Shown piece after piece: positions 1-7,699 of a stretch of 64,000 nt of DNA; position 1 is the first letter of the stretch, and every line of letters begins with the position of its first letter. The translations under genes were made by a program, and so were the position numbers. The notes under the pieces are model-generated. The model had not been told where the DNA came from, searched no databases, and saw only the letters and a program-made list of their open reading frames with translations. Origin of the DNA: Bradyrhizobium zhanjiangense (GTDB taxonomy: Bacteria > Pseudomonadota > Alphaproteobacteria > Rhizobiales > Xanthobacteraceae); the NCBI RefSeq assembly GCF_004114935.1, contig NZ_CP022221.1, forward strand, positions 186,001-250,000, given 5' to 3'.

Positions 1-549
1 GCCGCAATGGTGTTGCGCGTCGTATCGAGCGATGCAAACAACGATCTGGCCCTCTTACAGGCGCCGTCGACAGCGACGTTCAAGGAGTTTGCCCGGATTC
101 GCGACCGCTCGATCCGCTCCGGCGATTCCGTCGTCGCGATCGGCTTTCCCTATCACGGGCTGCTGAGCTCGGACTTCACCGTGACCACCGGTATCGTGAG
201 CTCGCTCAGTGGCATGCGCAACGATTCGCGTTTCCTGCAGATCAGCGCGCCCGTGCAGCCCGGCAATAGCGGAGGCCCGCTGTTCGACACCACCGGGCAG
301 GTTGTGGGTGTGGTCACCGGAAAGCTCGACAATCTGCGGATCGCGGTCGCAACCGGGAACATCCCCGAAAACATCAACTTCGCCATCAAGACCGGCGCGC
401 TGCGCGACTTCCTCGACAATTCCGTGGTGCCCTACCAGACCGCCGAGCCGAAGGGCGAGCTCAAGACCACCGACATCGCCGGCAACGCCCGGCCCTATAC
501 GATGCTGATCTCGTGCAACGCGACGGAGCAGGCCGACGCGAAGCGGTGA
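1..549 (+). CDS. Trypsin-like (S1C/DegP-type) serine protease, C-terminal part
   Basis: The reading frame is open from the first base, so the gene begins upstream of the window and only its C-terminal part is seen. The protein carries the Asp-region motif DANNDLALLQ near the edge and the serine loop QPGNSGGPLF, with the nucleophilic Ser codon at about 268-270. Both are hallmarks of chymotrypsin-fold proteases of the DegP/HtrA type. The His of the triad would lie upstream. No PDZ domain follows the protease domain; only a short tail of about 40 residues remains. Family knowledge suggests a periplasmic or membrane-linked protease. Substrate unknown. Confidence 0.8.
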   Translation, partial: AAMVLRVVSSDANNDLALLQAPSTATFKEFARIRDRSIRSGDSVVAIGFPYHGLLSSDFTVTTGIVSSLSGMRNDSRFLQISAPVQPGNSGGPLFDTTGQVVGVVTGKLDNLRIAVATGNIPENINFAIKTGALRDFLDNSVVPYQTAEPKGELKTTDIAGNARPYTMLISCNATEQADAKR

Positions 550-578
550 AGGCGGGCACCGACCGCGCCTAACCTCCG

Positions 579-709
579 ACGTCGTCCTGGCGAAAGCCAG
601 GACCCGTTACCCCAACCAGGGGTTTGGCGAAGATTGGTCGTTCGGTACGACAACCGAGCGCCATCGATAGATTCCGCGGTATGGGTCCTGGCCTTCGCCA
701 GGACGACAT
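579..709. repeat. Dispersed palindromic repeat, family A
   Basis: Long inverted repeat: the left end reads cgtcgtcctggcgaaagcca and the right end is its near-perfect reverse complement (tggccttcgccaggacgac). It separates the protease gene from the convergent DUF899 gene. A shorter copy lies at 6163-6191. Family labels A-G are mine. Confidence 0.8.
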
Positions 710-729
710 CGAGAAACGAACCGCTCCCT

Positions 730-1467
730 TCACCCGTGGCAGCACGCCTCCTTGGTCGCCTCCGGTTCGTACTGGTCGCGCAGGCGAACCCAGTCCATCG
801 GATAGGGCAAGCCCTCCTCGTGACGGCCTAGCGGCGTGAGGTCGAGGTATTGATAGGCGGCATTCATCATATCGAGGCCGCGGGCGAAGCATGAGTAGGT
901 GTGGAAGATCTCGCCGGCCTTGTTGCGAAAGAACACGCTGATGCCGGGCAACTCGGGCCCGTAGAACGGTGTGGTGCCGAAATTGTACTTCGGCACGCCC
1001 TTGTCGATCTGCTCGGGTGTGAATGAGACTTCGTAATCGTAGTTGAAGTCGTTGCTTCCCGAGGAGACCCAGTCGAAGGTCCAGCCCATCCGCTTCTTGA
1101 ATGCGTCGAGCTTGGCAACGGGCGCGAGCGAGATCGCAACCATGCTGGTGTCGCGCGCGGCCAGATGCGGCACCATGCGCTCGAAACCGTCGGCCCAGAA
1201 CGAGCAGCTCTTGCAGGCGGCATCCCAATCGGGTGCGAACATCACGTGCTGCACCACGAGCTGCGGCCGGCCCTTGAAGAGATCGCCGAGCGTCAGCTTG
1301 CCGTTCGGTCCGTCGAACAAATAGTCCTTGTCAACCTTGACCCACGGCAATGCACGGCGCTCCTCGGCCAGACGCTCGCGGGCCGCGGTGAGCTCCTTCT
1401 CATGGGCGAGATGAGCCTTGCGGGCGGCGATCCATTGCTCGCGCGAGACGATCTGATGTTGCTGCAT
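730..1467 (-). CDS. DUF899 family thioredoxin-fold protein
   Basis: A 245-residue protein with the start typical of the DUF899 family (IVSREQWIAAR) and a CKSC motif at about residues 85-88 (DWDAACKSCSFW). The family has a thioredoxin-like fold. Its biochemical role is not established; a redox or dithiol function is inferred from the CxxC. A strong Shine-Dalgarno (agaggaggac) precedes the ATG at 1467. It lies 21 bases downstream of the SRPBCC gene and on the same strand, so it is probably the last gene of an arsR-SRPBCC-DUF899 operon. The same association is frequent in soil bacteria. Confidence 0.85.
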   Translation of the reverse strand: MQQHQIVSREQWIAARKAHLAHEKELTAARERLAEERRALPWVKVDKDYLFDGPNGKLTLGDLFKGRPQLVVQHVMFAPDWDAACKSCSFWADGFERMVPHLAARDTSMVAISLAPVAKLDAFKKRMGWTFDWVSSGSNDFNYDYEVSFTPEQIDKGVPKYNFGTTPFYGPELPGISVFFRNKAGEIFHTYSCFARGLDMMNAAYQYLDLTPLGRHEEGLPYPMDWVRLRDQYEPEATKEACCHG

Positions 1468-1488
1468 GGTGTCCTCCTCTGATCGGGA

Positions 1489-1968
1489 TCAGGCGACGAA
1501 GGCATCGAGCTTGTCGAAGAACGAGCTCCAGCCGCGCAAATGGTTGTCGCGGGCGGTTTCGTCGAAGAACTGGGCGTGATGGAAGACCATCAAGGTGCCG
1601 GCGCTGTCCGGCTTCAGCGTGATCGTCACCAGCGATTCGCGCTCCGGCGTCGAATGCCAGGCCCAGGTGAAGACCAGCCGCTCGTTCGGCACGACGTCGC
1701 GATAGGTACCGCCGGCCTCGAAATATTCGCCGTCATCACGGGTGAAGCTGATGCGAAAGCTGCCGCCGGTGCGGACGTCGAGCTCGGCTCGAACCGTCGC
1801 AGGCTTCATGTTCGGCGGCCCGAACCATTGCGCTAGCTGCTCGGCTTGCGTCCAGGCCGCGTAGACCTTTTCCGGCCGCGCGCGGAGCCGGCGCGTGAGC
1901 GTGAGGCTTGGGCGTTCCGTTGGGCGCTCGGCGGCGCTGAGATCGGCGTTGACGGCTGCGTTGGCCAT
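1489..1968 (-). CDS. SRPBCC/AHSA1-type START-like domain protein
   Basis: A 159-residue protein with the AHSA1 (Aha1 C-terminal-like, SRPBCC fold) pattern: an RxxRARPEKVYAAW entry helix, WFGPP, a glycine-rich sheet region (GGSFRISF) and a C-terminal helix with GW. The fold forms a hydrophobic ligand cavity; the ligand is unknown. The ATG at 1968 is supported by ggaggaagagac just upstream. The first 136 bases lie inside the 3' end of the upstream arsR frame. Genes of this pair usually encode a repressor plus a ligand-binding protein under its control. Confidence 0.85.
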   Translation of the reverse strand: MANAAVNADLSAAERPTERPSLTLTRRLRARPEKVYAAWTQAEQLAQWFGPPNMKPATVRAELDVRTGGSFRISFTRDDGEYFEAGGTYRDVVPNERLVFTWAWHSTPERESLVTITLKPDSAGTLMVFHHAQFFDETARDNHLRGWSSFFDKLDAFVA

Positions 1969-2297
1969 GTCTCTTCCTCCACGAAGGCGGCAAGGCGATC
2001 GAGATTGTCGGACCAGAATTGCGCATAGCGATTGAGCCAGTTCATCGCCTGCTCCATCGGCTGCGCGGTGAGCCGGCAGGCGACCGTGCGCCCGGTCTTC
2101 TCCCGCAGGATCAGGCCCGCATCCGTGAGCACGTCGAGATGCTTCATGATCGCCGGCAGCGAGATCGGGAACGGTGCGGCCAGCTCGCTCACCGACAGGC
2201 TGTCCTGCTCGCCGAGCCGTGCCAGCAGGGCACGCCGCGTCGGGTCGGATAGCGCCGCAAAGGTCCGGTCCAGCGTCTCGTCCTGATACTTAACCAT
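1833..2297 (-). CDS. ArsR/SmtB-family winged-helix transcriptional regulator
   Basis: The start at 2297 gives 154 residues. Residues 1-110 are a classic ArsR winged helix: TFAALSDPTRRALLARL, then LSVSELAAPFPISLPAIMKH (recognition helix) and the wing around LILREKTGR. No metal-binding Cys motif is visible, so this is more likely a member of the SRPBCC-linked subgroup than an arsenic sensor. Upstream in-frame sequence to 2525 is rejected as coding because a strong promoter overlaps it. The last ~40 residues are Arg/Ser/Pro-rich and come from DNA that also codes, in another frame, for the N-terminus of the SRPBCC protein. Confidence 0.85.
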   Translation of the reverse strand: MVKYQDETLDRTFAALSDPTRRALLARLGEQDSLSVSELAAPFPISLPAIMKHLDVLTDAGLILREKTGRTVACRLTAQPMEQAMNWLNRYAQFWSDNLDRLAAFVEEETWPTQPSTPISAPPSAQRNAQASRSRAGSARGRKRSTRPGRKPSS

Positions 2298-2307
2298 AAG
2301 GTTTAGT
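2288..2307. promoter_or_regulatory. Candidate ArsR operator (8-bp inverted repeat)
   Basis: ACTTAACC - ATAA - GGTTTAGT is an 8-base inverted repeat with one mismatch. It overlaps the -10 hexamer and the arsR start codon, the position expected for an autorepressor site. Confidence 0.5.
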
Positions 2308-2333
2308 ATAGGCGCGAGCGCGGATCCGTCAAG
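2305..2333 (-). promoter_or_regulatory. Sigma-70-type promoter of the arsR operon
   Basis: On the minus strand, TTGACG (2333-2328) is followed after exactly 17 bases by TATACT (2310-2305). The predicted transcript start is near 2298, one base before the arsR ATG, which would make the mRNA leaderless. Confidence 0.65.
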
Positions 2334-2404
2334 CCCGAACCTCCGCACGCGGTTCTGCACGAGCGCGTGATCAGGCAGCGGGTCAGTGGGGAACGTGGGT
2401 TGCG

Positions 2405-2680
2405 CTAGTATGGCGCGACGGCGCGCGTGCGGCGGTGCACTCGCGGCTGAGGTTGCATCTGGCCGTAGCCAAAGCGAGGATTGCGACCGCAGTACAACAG
2501 CCGGCCGGAGATGCTGGCCTGGCACTGCTCATAGGTGCTGTAGGCGCATTCGCCGGGATAGTCGTACTCGCCGCCTTGCGCGCACCAGGGATAGTCGCGC
2601 GCGGCGGCTGGGAGAATGGTGGCGAAACCGGCAAGGACCGTCACGCCAAGCGTCAGCAGCGCCAATTGGGTGTTGCGCAT
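2405..2680 (-). CDS. Small secreted DUF3551-type protein
   Basis: A 91-residue protein with an N-terminal signal peptide (hydrophobic core LALLTLGVTVLAGFATILPA, cleavage near AAARDYPWCA). The mature part has four Cys (WCAQ, GECAY, QCQA, YCGR) in the pattern of DUF3551, a family of short exported proteins abundant in Bradyrhizobium. The Cys probably form two disulfides in the periplasm. The ATG at 2680 has gagaggag upstream. It stands alone between arsR and the solute-binding protein gene. Function unknown. Confidence 0.75.
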   Translation of the reverse strand: MRNTQLALLTLGVTVLAGFATILPAAARDYPWCAQGGEYDYPGECAYSTYEQCQASISGRLLYCGRNPRFGYGQMQPQPRVHRRTRAVAPY

Positions 2681-2774
2681 GATCCAACTCCTCTCTTGCT
2701 GGCGTCAGATACGCCACCATCCTCACGAGGTTTCGTCGCGCCGGTTTATTCCAGATCAAGTGTATCGCGCGCGC

Positions 2775-2804
2775 AAGAAAAAAGCCCTGCCGAACGGCAG
2801 GGCT
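2775..2804 (-). terminator. Rho-independent terminator of the Bug-protein gene
   Basis: On the minus strand a perfect 9-bp stem (AGCCCTGCC / GGCAGGGCT, loop gaac, 2783-2804) is followed by TTTTTTCTT (2782-2774). It lies 25-54 bases past the stop of the solute-binding protein gene. Confidence 0.85.
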
Positions 2805-2828
2805 CCAATCACGCTCATCACAAGATCG

Positions 2829-3803
2829 CTACTCGACCTTCAGGCCGGCGAACTCGACGACCTTCTTCCACTTCTCGGTCTCCGCCTTGATTTCCTCGCC
2901 GAACGCCTCGGGCGTCTGCACCCGCGGCTCGCCGCCGAGCTCGACCAGACGCTTGGCCATGTCAGGCTCCTTCATCAGCGTGTTGATCTCGCTGTTGAGC
3001 TTGGCGATGATCTCCTTCGGCGTGTTCTTCGGCGCGCCCATGCCGAACAGCGCGCTGGCCTCATAGCCCTTGACGGTGTCGGCAATCGGCTGCACGTCGG
3101 GCAATTGCGGCGAGCGTTCCGTGGTGGTGACGCCGATTGCGCGCAAGCTGCCGGAGCGGATGTGCTGGATGATCGAGGGCATGTTGTCGAAGATCACCTG
3201 CACCTGGCCGCCGAGCATGTCGGTGATCGCGGGCGCCGCGCCGCGATAGGGCACGTGCTGCATCTTGCAGCCGGTCATGGCCATGAACATCTCGCCGGAC
3301 AGATGCACCGAGGTGCCGTTGCCGGACGAGGCCATGTTCACCTTGCCGGGATTGGCCTTCACATATTCGATGAACTCGGCGACGTTCTTGGCCGGCACGT
3401 CCTTGTTCACGGTCATCACGTTCGGCACGCGCTGGAACGAGGCGACCGGCGCGATGTCGCGCACGAAGTTGAACTTCAGGTTGGCGTAGAGCGAGGCGTT
3501 GATGTAGTTGGCCGGGTTGACCAGCTGCAGCGTGTAGCCATCGGGCTCGGCGTTGATGACCGATTCGGTGGCGATATTGTTGCCGGCGCCCGGTTTGTTC
3601 TCGACCACGAATTGCTGGCCGAGCCGTTCCGACAGCCGCTGGCCGAGCAGCCGCGCCAGGATGTCGGTGGCACCGCCCGGCGGATAGCCGACCACCCATT
3701 TCACTGGACGGGCCGGATAATCGGCGGCAAGGGCCTTGGACAGCGGGGTGGCTGCAAGCGGACTGGCGGCAAGCAGGCCCAGCGCGGTACGGCGAGTGAT
3801 CAT
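2829..3803 (-). CDS. Tripartite tricarboxylate transporter (Bug/TctC) solute-binding protein
   Basis: A 324-residue periplasmic binding protein of the Bug family. A twin-arginine-like leader (TRRTALGLLAASPLA) ends near ALAADYP, followed by the Bug signatures YPPGGATDILAR and VENKPGAGNN. Family members bind carboxylates such as citrate, tartrate or nicotinate; the ligand here cannot be read from sequence. The ATG at 3803 was chosen over the upstream in-frame ATG because the signal peptide begins there and gggagaa precedes it. No TctA/TctB membrane genes are adjacent, so it is an orphan binding protein, which is common in this family. Confidence 0.9.
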   Translation of the reverse strand: MITRRTALGLLAASPLAATPLSKALAADYPARPVKWVVGYPPGGATDILARLLGQRLSERLGQQFVVENKPGAGNNIATESVINAEPDGYTLQLVNPANYINASLYANLKFNFVRDIAPVASFQRVPNVMTVNKDVPAKNVAEFIEYVKANPGKVNMASSGNGTSVHLSGEMFMAMTGCKMQHVPYRGAAPAITDMLGGQVQVIFDNMPSIIQHIRSGSLRAIGVTTTERSPQLPDVQPIADTVKGYEASALFGMGAPKNTPKEIIAKLNSEINTLMKEPDMAKRLVELGGEPRVQTPEAFGEEIKAETEKWKKVVEFAGLKVE

Positions 3804-3928
3804 CTCAAGGGTTCTCCCAGTGTTGTTCTTGAAGGCCGGATATCTTGAAAGTTTCGTCGGCGGGGGTTGTAACAAAGCTTGCCGCAGGCGGAAAGTGCAC
3901 GGGGCGCATCACGACGAAAGGATGAGAC

Positions 3929-4339
3929 ATGCCGGTCAAGGTCGAAGCTCTCGATCATCTCGTGATCAACGTCGCCGACGTTGCGGCCACCGCGGAGTGG
4001 TACCGCAAGATTCTCGGCATGGAAGTCAAGGTGTTCGACCCCGGCGGCGGCAAAGCGCCGCGGACTTCGCTACAATTCGGTAACCAGAAGATCAACGTGC
4101 GGCCGCGCGATGGCGACAAGGTGGAATGGTTCACCGCGGATCACCCAACCGCCGGCAGCGAGGATCTGTGCTTCCTCACCTCCGCCACTCCCGAAGAGGT
4201 AGTGGCGCATCTGCAGGCCCATGGCGTCGCGATCGAGGAAGGGCCGGGCCCGAGGCAAGGCGCCCGCGGCACGCTGCGCTCGGTCTATTGCCGGGATCCC
4301 GATGGCAGCCTGATCGAGATCTCGTCGTACGAGGGTTAG
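3929..4339 (+). CDS. VOC-family (glyoxalase/dioxygenase fold) protein
   Basis: A 136-residue vicinal-oxygen-chelate protein. It begins with VEALDHLVINVADV, giving the first metal His at residue 10, and has AEWYRKILGM and the C-terminal DPDGSLIEI with the metal Glu. Two beta-alpha-beta-beta-beta modules fit the length. VOC enzymes use a divalent metal for isomerase, dioxygenase or resistance reactions; the exact reaction is not predictable. gaaaggatgag lies before the ATG. It is divergent from the solute-binding protein and followed by a repeat, so it is probably monocistronic. Confidence 0.85.
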   Translation: MPVKVEALDHLVINVADVAATAEWYRKILGMEVKVFDPGGGKAPRTSLQFGNQKINVRPRDGDKVEWFTADHPTAGSEDLCFLTSATPEEVVAHLQAHGVAIEEGPGPRQGARGTLRSVYCRDPDGSLIEISSYEG

Positions 4340-4363
4340 GGCCTGACGGCCGGCCTCAAGCAC

Positions 4364-4452
4364 CGTCATTGCGAGCGAAAGCGAAGCAATCCAGAAATGC
4401 ATCCGCGGAGGGACTCTGGATTGCTTCGTCGCAAGGGCTCCTCGCAATGACG
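4364..4452. repeat. Dispersed palindromic repeat, family B
   Basis: Imperfect inverted repeat with ends cgtcattgcgag and ctcgcaatgacg and internal arms gcaatccag / ctggattgc. Other copies lie at 38697-38819 and 42477-42592. It resembles repetitive palindromes seen throughout Bradyrhizobium genomes. Confidence 0.85.
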
Positions 4453-4564
4453 GAGGAGAGAGCGAGCGCCCCCGCGCCATTTGCTTCCCGCGCCATCGGG
4501 TGGCAGGAAGACGCAATAATCCAAAGACAGCCACCATCAAGATGCAGGCTGCACGGGAGGACAC

Positions 4565-6145
4565 ATGCCCATTCAACAGACCGCCGCCGGAATCGTGGGC
4601 CCTTTCGACGGGCTCGACGTGCCATGGCTCCTGAAGCTGCGCGCCGAGGTGCGCGGCACACATCCGTTCCTGATCTGGGCGCCGTTCGATGCGCCGGCGC
4701 GGCGCTGGAGCTATGGCGAGTTTCACGAGCGGGTCGGCGCCCTCGCTGCAGGCCTCGCAAGGCGCGGCGTCAGGCCGGGCGAATATCTGCTCATCCATCT
4801 CGACAATTGCATCGAGGCGATGCTGGCGTGGTTTGCCTGTGTCGAGCTCGGGGCCGTCGCGGTGACCACCAACACCCGCTCGGCGCCGGCCGAGATCGCG
4901 TACTTCGCCGATCATTGCGGCGCGGTCGCCGCGATCACGCAGCCCGCCTATGCGGAAGTTGTCGCGCAGAACTGCCGCAACATACGCTGGATGGCGGTGA
5001 CCTCGCACGATGCGGGCACAGCGCCGGCGCAAGCGGTCGCGCGGGGCGACAGTTTCGAGTCCCTGTTCACTGAGAGCGCAGATCGCCCCAGGCGCGCCAC
5101 CGATCCACTCGCGCCGTGTAGCGTGCAGTACACATCAGGCACTACGTCGCGCCCAAAGGCGGTGCTGTGGACCCACGCCAACGCGCTGTGGGGCGCCAAG
5201 ATCAACGCCGCGCATGAAGACCTTCATGCCGGCGACGTGCACCAGACCTATCTGCCGCTATTCCACACCAATGCGCTGGCCTATTCCATGCTGGCGACGC
5301 TGTGGGTCGGCGCCACCTGCGTGATCCAGCCACGCTTCTCCGCCAGCCGGTTCTGGCGCGTCGCGCGCGAGCACGGTTCGACCTGGACCTCGACGATTCC
5401 GTTCTGCATGAAAGCGCTGCTCGAGCAGGAGATCCCTAACGACCACAAATTCCGCCTGTGGGGCAGTGCGATCAACGAGCCGCCGGCCTTCGCCGCGTTC
5501 GGCGTCAAGATCATCGGCTGGTGGGGCATGACGGAGACCATCACCCACGGCATCGTCGGCGAGGTCGACCAGCCCAACATCCCGATGTCGATCGGCCGCG
5601 CGGCGAGTGAGTATCAGATCCGCATCACCGACGACGACGGCCGGCCGACGGACGTCGGCGGCACCGGCAATCTCTCGATCAAAGGCATCCCCGGCCTGTC
5701 GCTGTTCGCCGAATATCTGCACAACGAGAAGGCGACGCGCGAGAGTTTTGACGAGCACGGTTTCTTCCTCACCGGCGACCGCGTCGAGCGGCTTCAGAAC
5801 GGCTACATCAAATTCGGCGACCGCGCCAAGGACATGCTGAAGGTCGGCGGCGAGAACGTCGCGGCCTCCGAGATCGAGCAGGTGATCGCGCTCGTTCCCG
5901 GCGTGCGCGAGGCGGCGGTGGTGGCGAAGACGCATCCGATGCTGGACGAGGTGCCGGTCGTCTTCATCATCCCGCAGGGCGGCGTCGCGGGTGCTGCGCC
6001 CGACCTGCATGATCGCGTGATGGCGGCCTGCCGCGCTGGCCTTGCCGACTTCAAAGTGCCGCGCGAGATCAGGCTCGTCGACGACATGCCGCGCTCGACG
6101 CTGGAGAAGGTGGCGAAGGCGGAGCTAAGGAAGATGGTGGGGTAG
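4565..6145 (+). CDS. AMP-dependent acyl-CoA synthetase/ligase
   Basis: A 526-residue ANL-superfamily enzyme. The P-loop-like motif YTSGTTSRPKAVLW lies near residue 190, the adenylate-binding GWWGMTET near 315-325, then FLTGDR and GDRAKDMLKVGGENV near 400-425. The catalytic Lys is in the C-terminal TLEKVAKAEL. It would activate a carboxylic acid as acyl-AMP and transfer it to CoA. Overall it resembles crotonobetaine/carnitine-CoA ligase-like enzymes, but the substrate is not certain. cgggaggacac precedes the ATG. It is a single gene, convergent with the HD-GYP gene. Confidence 0.88.
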   Translation: MPIQQTAAGIVGPFDGLDVPWLLKLRAEVRGTHPFLIWAPFDAPARRWSYGEFHERVGALAAGLARRGVRPGEYLLIHLDNCIEAMLAWFACVELGAVAVTTNTRSAPAEIAYFADHCGAVAAITQPAYAEVVAQNCRNIRWMAVTSHDAGTAPAQAVARGDSFESLFTESADRPRRATDPLAPCSVQYTSGTTSRPKAVLWTHANALWGAKINAAHEDLHAGDVHQTYLPLFHTNALAYSMLATLWVGATCVIQPRFSASRFWRVAREHGSTWTSTIPFCMKALLEQEIPNDHKFRLWGSAINEPPAFAAFGVKIIGWWGMTETITHGIVGEVDQPNIPMSIGRAASEYQIRITDDDGRPTDVGGTGNLSIKGIPGLSLFAEYLHNEKATRESFDEHGFFLTGDRVERLQNGYIKFGDRAKDMLKVGGENVAASEIEQVIALVPGVREAAVVAKTHPMLDEVPVVFIIPQGGVAGAAPDLHDRVMAACRAGLADFKVPREIRLVDDMPRSTLEKVAKAELRKMVG

Positions 6146-6162
6146 CGCGAGCTCTTGCAACA

Positions 6163-6191
6163 ACGTCGTCCTGGCGAAGGCCAGGACGACG
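6163..6191. repeat. Palindromic repeat family A, short copy between convergent genes
   Basis: cgtcgtcctggcgaaggcca folds back perfectly on itself (ccaggacgacg). It sits in the 52-base gap between two convergent stop codons and could act as a bidirectional terminator, though no T-tract follows. Confidence 0.7.
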
Positions 6192-6197
6192 ATGAAA

Positions 6198-7292
6198 TCA
6201 AAACGACCCCAGCGCCACCGGGCGGAACGCCTGCAACAGTTGCTGGTCGAGCTTGCCGCCCATGCCTTCCATCATCGTGAACGCACGCGAGTGGGTGAAG
6301 GGCATGCGGTAGGCACGCTTCTCCACCAGGGCGGCGTAGATGTCGACGATCGTCGTCAGCCGCACGATGTCGCTGATCTGGTTCGACGACAGGCCATTGG
6401 GATAGCCCGAGCCGTCGAGGAATTCGTGGTGATGCAGGATGACGTCGAGCATCTCCGGCGGGAAGCCGCCTTGCGCGGCGAGCGCATCATAGCCGCGGCG
6501 CGGATGCTGGCGGACCTCGGCCATCTCCTCGTCGGTGAGCTTGCCGGGCTTGTCGAGCAGCGCGGAGGGAACGAAGGCCTTGCCGACGTCGTGCAGCAGC
6601 GCGGCGCGGGTCAGGCGGCGCTGGTCGTCCTCGCGCATGCCGAGATGCTGGGCGAAGGCGACGGCGAAACCGGTGACGAACAGGCAGTGGCGATAGCTGC
6701 CGACATGATGGCAGCCGACCGTGGTGAGCCATTCGCGCAGCGAGGAGTGCTTGATCGCCTTCAGGATCTTGCTCTCGGCGGCAATGACGTCGTCGAAGGT
6801 CAGCGGCACGCCGAGCGGCAGCTTCTCGAACATCTTGGCGAGGACCGCATGCGCCGCCTCGACGCCGCGGTTGAGCGTCTTGCCGCGGTCGGTCGCGTCA
6901 TAGACGGCGGTGTCCGGGAAGGCGGAGCGGATGCGCTGAAGGATGGCGTCCGCCTGCAGCGGGCGCGAGATGGTGTCGGTGGCGCCCAGCGCCCAGGCCT
7001 GCATGGTGCCGTGATGCAGGGCGTCGGCGAGCACGAACAGTCGCGGCATCGACCGATAGGCATCGCCGCGCAGCTTGTTGCGTACCCGCTGCACGCTCTC
7101 GGGCGAGCGCAAATTGATGTCGACGACGAGGCCGGAGAGATCGCGCGACGGCTTCTCGGGAATGTCCTGGGTCGTGACCGTCGACACCTCACCGACCGCT
7201 TTCAAGATGCTGACGAGCTCGCTGCTCTCGTCGCTCCGGTCGGAAGCGAGCAGAAGCCGGCGTTTGGCGGCGGGTTTGGCTGAGGCGTTCAT
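6198..7292 (-). CDS. HD-GYP cyclic-di-GMP phosphodiesterase with degenerate receiver domain
   Basis: A 364-residue, two-domain protein. Residues ~1-120 have a receiver-like fold: the phospho-acceptor Asp is kept in LVVDINL, but the N-terminal acidic pair is missing (LLLASD) and the conserved Lys is Arg (SRPL). Residues ~150-360 form an HD-GYP domain with HDVGK, HHHEFLDGSGYP and the following DIVRLTTIVDIYAAL. HD-GYP domains hydrolyse cyclic-di-GMP; all key residues visible here are present, so activity is likely. The ATG at 7292 (ggggaag upstream) is preferred over the in-frame TTG at 7304. It probably links an unknown input to motility or biofilm state. Confidence 0.85.
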   Translation of the reverse strand: MNASAKPAAKRRLLLASDRSDESSELVSILKAVGEVSTVTTQDIPEKPSRDLSGLVVDINLRSPESVQRVRNKLRGDAYRSMPRLFVLADALHHGTMQAWALGATDTISRPLQADAILQRIRSAFPDTAVYDATDRGKTLNRGVEAAHAVLAKMFEKLPLGVPLTFDDVIAAESKILKAIKHSSLREWLTTVGCHHVGSYRHCLFVTGFAVAFAQHLGMREDDQRRLTRAALLHDVGKAFVPSALLDKPGKLTDEEMAEVRQHPRRGYDALAAQGGFPPEMLDVILHHHEFLDGSGYPNGLSSNQISDIVRLTTIVDIYAALVEKRAYRMPFTHSRAFTMMEGMGGKLDQQLLQAFRPVALGSF

Positions 7293-7516
7293 GAACTTCC
7301 CCAAAAGGAACCGAGAGCACGACTATTGGCCTTAAGCCTAAGCCGGATCAGGTTCTCTGGCTCTTAAGAGGCGTGCTCAATGGAACCCTGCGGAATTGAG
7401 CGCAATTTGAGGGATTTCCGCTATGGGCGGCTCCAAACAAAAAGTCGAAAAAACAACCCCATGCACAGTAGCCGGACCATTGATAACAAAGAGGGATTTT
7501 TAACCCTGACAGTCTC

Positions 7517-7601
7517 CGTCATGGCCGGCCTTGTCCCGGCCATCCACGTCTTGCCCGCGGCACGCAGAACGTGGATGCCCGGGACAAGCCCGGGCATGAC
7601 G
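7517..7601. repeat. Dispersed palindromic repeat, family C
   Basis: Inverted repeat whose halves read cgtcatggccggccttgtcc and gggacaagcccgggcatgac, joined by catccacgt / acgtggatg. Other copies lie at 12117-12201 and 59113-59202, with a half copy at 47892-47924. Confidence 0.85.
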
Positions 7602-7637
7602 GCGAGTTATGGAGATGCAGGGGACCCCAAAGGAAAT

Positions 7638-7661
7638 CCGCCGGAGGTTGCCCTCCGGCGG
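7638..7661 (-). terminator. Probable terminator of the molybdenum-hydroxylase operon
   Basis: A perfect 10-bp GC-rich stem (CCGCCGGAGG / CCTCCGGCGG, loop ttgc) lies 39 bases past the stop. On the minus strand it is followed by atttccttt, a weak T-tract. Confidence 0.55.
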
Positions 7662-7699
7662 ACCATCTCATGCAGCCTTGTCGAGCAGCCTGCCCCGCC

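Larger units (their letters stand above)
7293..7699. other. Non-coding interval between the HD-GYP gene and the hydroxylase operon
   Basis: About 400 bases with no convincing ORF. The first ~200 bases, relatively AT-rich, must hold the HD-GYP promoter. A family C repeat and a hairpin that may terminate the hydroxylase operon fill the rest. Confidence 0.6.

Noticed and set aside
2616..3848. Long plus-strand ORF (410 codons) opposite the Bug-protein gene
   Set aside because: It is the antisense shadow of a clear solute-binding protein; His/Arg/Asp-rich low-complexity translation.
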